A stretch of 64,000 bases of DNA, from assembly GCF_002443255.2 (NCBI RefSeq), contig NW_019211456.1:38013042-38077041 (forward strand), read 5' to 3'. This DNA comes from Varroa destructor (taxonomy: Eukaryota > Arthropoda > Arachnida > Mesostigmata > Varroidae). Made by a program: the position numbers and the translations under genes. Below, one piece after another: positions 62,282-64,000 of this stretch. The notes under the pieces are model-generated. The model was given only the letters and a program-made list of their open reading frames with translations, was not told the origin of the DNA and did not search any database. Position 1 is the first letter of the stretch. The number at the start of each line of letters is the position of its first letter.

Positions 62282-63089
62282 TTCGTATCGTTTAGACTGA
62301 AATACAGAATTAAGATATTGTACTGTTTGTGTTCTAAATAATGATAATAATAAAAATATTCTATGGCTATCAACACGATGATTTGAGTCTGTGAAAACTA
62401 GACTTCATAGTTAATATATATAACGATAGTTAATATATTATACCTTTCCGGTGAGAGAAGTTCTGGCTTGAATCGTAAGTACTAAACACTTTTAATTTTG
62501 TTCTTCCTAACGCAATACTCATATAACTACAAGAAAAGGTATAAACGTCTCCTCCTTTCCGACTCAGTTCCTTTTATTAATCTCACCTAAATATTTCTAC
62601 ATGACGCACCTTGTACACCTAATTTGATTCGAAAAACCGCATGTTAATGCAGCAATTGGATCAATAACCAGCAGAAAATAAATCAATGACCTCATACTAT
62701 TACCATGAATTGAGTGAATTAAAGACTCGCCTAGGGAATGGATGTTTACATAAAAACACTAATCAAGCAGCGTCATAGGCGCAGATATCGAAAACCAAAT
62801 TTATCCACTAAAGTCTTGTACTATTTGGCAACAAGGATTACATTTAATAAGAAAAAATGCGGAACTGTTGATTTGCAAGAGGTTAGCACTCCCATGTTAC
62901 CCAAGAATTAGAGAAGGCTATCACAATAAAAAAAAACTGGATTCTCTTTGTCTTCCTGAAGCTTCTTTTCCCAATGCGTTGTAAGAGAGCTGTTGCTTCC
63001 GACTCATGCTATGACTGCAATATCGCGATGCTTGATGATCTAAAGCTTGCTGTGGGGCACGTTCCCTTTAAATATTTGTTAAAAATTTA

Positions 63090-63112
63090 TTATATATATA
63101 TATATATTTATT
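63090..63112 (+). repeat. (TA)n microsatellite
   Basis: TATATATATATATATATTTAT in AT-rich DNA upstream of CHMP2A. Confidence 0.85.
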
Positions 63113-63716
63113 TAAGAAAATTAAAAACAACCAGCATTTTTTTTACTTTTAATTGTTTGTCGTAGCAGTCACTGTCAGCTGTTACGGTCCATTAGGTCAC
63201 CTACAAGTCTACAGGCTAGGTGTTAAGCTTCATAAACTTTATAGATCATATAGGAACTTTGAAAAGAAAATAATGATTTCAAAACTGTTATCCAAGTAAA
63301 AAGCCATAGATGCAAGGTGCATAAAGTAATTAAAGGAGTAAAGGAATCAAAGCATACACCGCTCCAAAATGATTTCAGTGAATCACTTCACGAAACATTG
63401 TCTAGTAAAAACTCAATAGGTGTTCTCTGCCAGATTAACAGCATAATAATTACTATATAGGGATTACCGTAATTGTAACTTTATAAATAGTGCTCAATCT
63501 CGCAACATATTCGTAACACAAAAAGAGAGGGCCATTGTTATGGCAGAACGCCTAGAACGAGAAAGACTAAGTCATGCTACCTGTACTCGTGGCTCATACG
63601 CCAAGTGTTACGCTGAGTAGCGCACTCAGCTTAAATTGTTTTACTATTGGTAAACAATCTTTTAGGATCTACCACAATTGTTTGTAATAATCGACATTGT
63701 TACTCAACTGTCAAGC

Positions 63717-63905
63717 AGAAATGCTTCTACAGTCTATCAAAGCCTCGTATTCTAATAAAGTCTTATCAATTTCAGACGCATTTGAAAATCTCTTAGTTGA
63801 GTATGGGCTGTCCTGGCTTCCGTTTGGTGTCATGTTGCGCCTTGTCAACCAATTGCAGTCGCGAATTGTATTCTTGTATCTGCGTGCCGGTGCAGTATTT
63901 AATTC
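63717..63905 (-). CDS. Candidate first exon, unidentified protein
   Basis: From ATG at 63905 the minus strand is open for 62 codons: MAELNTAPARRYKNTIRDCN through STKRFSNASEIDKTLLEYEA to CRSISA and TGA. Composition is plausible for protein, with an acidic/leucine helix-like end. A donor-like GTAGAA lies near 63730. A second minus-strand segment at about 62960-63050 after CCCCACAG is also open (QALDHQASRYCSHSMSRKQQ). No homology recognised; the plus strand is open across the same bases. Confidence 0.2.
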
Positions 63906-64000
63906 TGCCATACACAAGAGTTAGGTTACAGGTTTATACACAATAAAAAATAGGTAGGCACCACTTGATGAACATATATACAAACCTACTGAAGGAAGAC

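Larger units (their letters stand above)
62282..64000. other. CHMP2A upstream region
   Basis: Should contain the CHMP2A 5' UTR and promoter; no TATA box or initiator can be assigned with confidence. Weak minus-strand open segments at 62.96-63.05 and 63.72-63.91 kb may belong to another gene. Confidence 0.4.

Noticed and set aside
1..64000. CRISPR arrays, bacterial operons, phage or rRNA genes
   Set aside because: No regularly spaced direct repeats, ribosome-binding-site-linked gene trains or rRNA motifs were seen; the gene structures are eukaryotic.

Overview
The window is nuclear DNA of an animal, most likely an arthropod. The evidence is two metazoan genes whose coding regions are split by mostly short GT-AG introns (about 180-900 nt, with one long exception), abundant microsatellites, a decayed Ty3/gypsy retrotransposon, a probable piggyBac fragment and tRNA-derived SINE-like copies. 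There is no operon structure. A mite or other compact-genome chelicerate would fit the intron sizes and moderate base composition, but the species cannot be fixed by reading alone.

Layout. 1-19272: mostly non-coding, rich in CTG/CAG, TG and homopolymer tracts; a visibly G+C-richer block at about 4.14-4.92 kb and an isolated signal-peptide-like ORF at 15.3 kb are the only points of note. 19273-20382 (+): two exons joining in phase to encode the C-terminal part of an unidentified single-pass membrane protein with a Ser/Thr-rich ectodomain and an NPLY motif in the tail; its 5' exons were not found. 20383-33595: non-coding, with a degenerate piggyBac-like fragment (22.2-22.5 kb, minus) and two perfect 16-bp-arm hairpins. 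33596-40280 (minus): a complete 12-exon gene for the FTS-Hook-interacting protein FHIP1 (901 aa). 40281-55666: mostly non-coding, with a candidate terminal exon at 48.0 kb and a SINE-like copy at 51.3 kb. 55667-62281 (minus): a complete five-exon gene for the ESCRT-III subunit CHMP2A (226 aa). Its 4.4-kb second intron holds a decayed Ty3/gypsy pol on the opposite strand, a second SINE-like copy and a pair of related short repeats. 62282-64000: upstream DNA with a weak candidate exon on the minus strand.

Functionally, both firm genes serve endosomes: FHIP1 links the FTS-Hook complex, and so dynein, to early endosomes, and CHMP2A is part of the ESCRT-III filament with Vps4. They lie on the same strand about 15 kb apart; nothing suggests shared regulation. 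Splice sites were read by eye; every proposed FHIP1 and CHMP2A junction keeps the frame and gives family-typical protein across the join.
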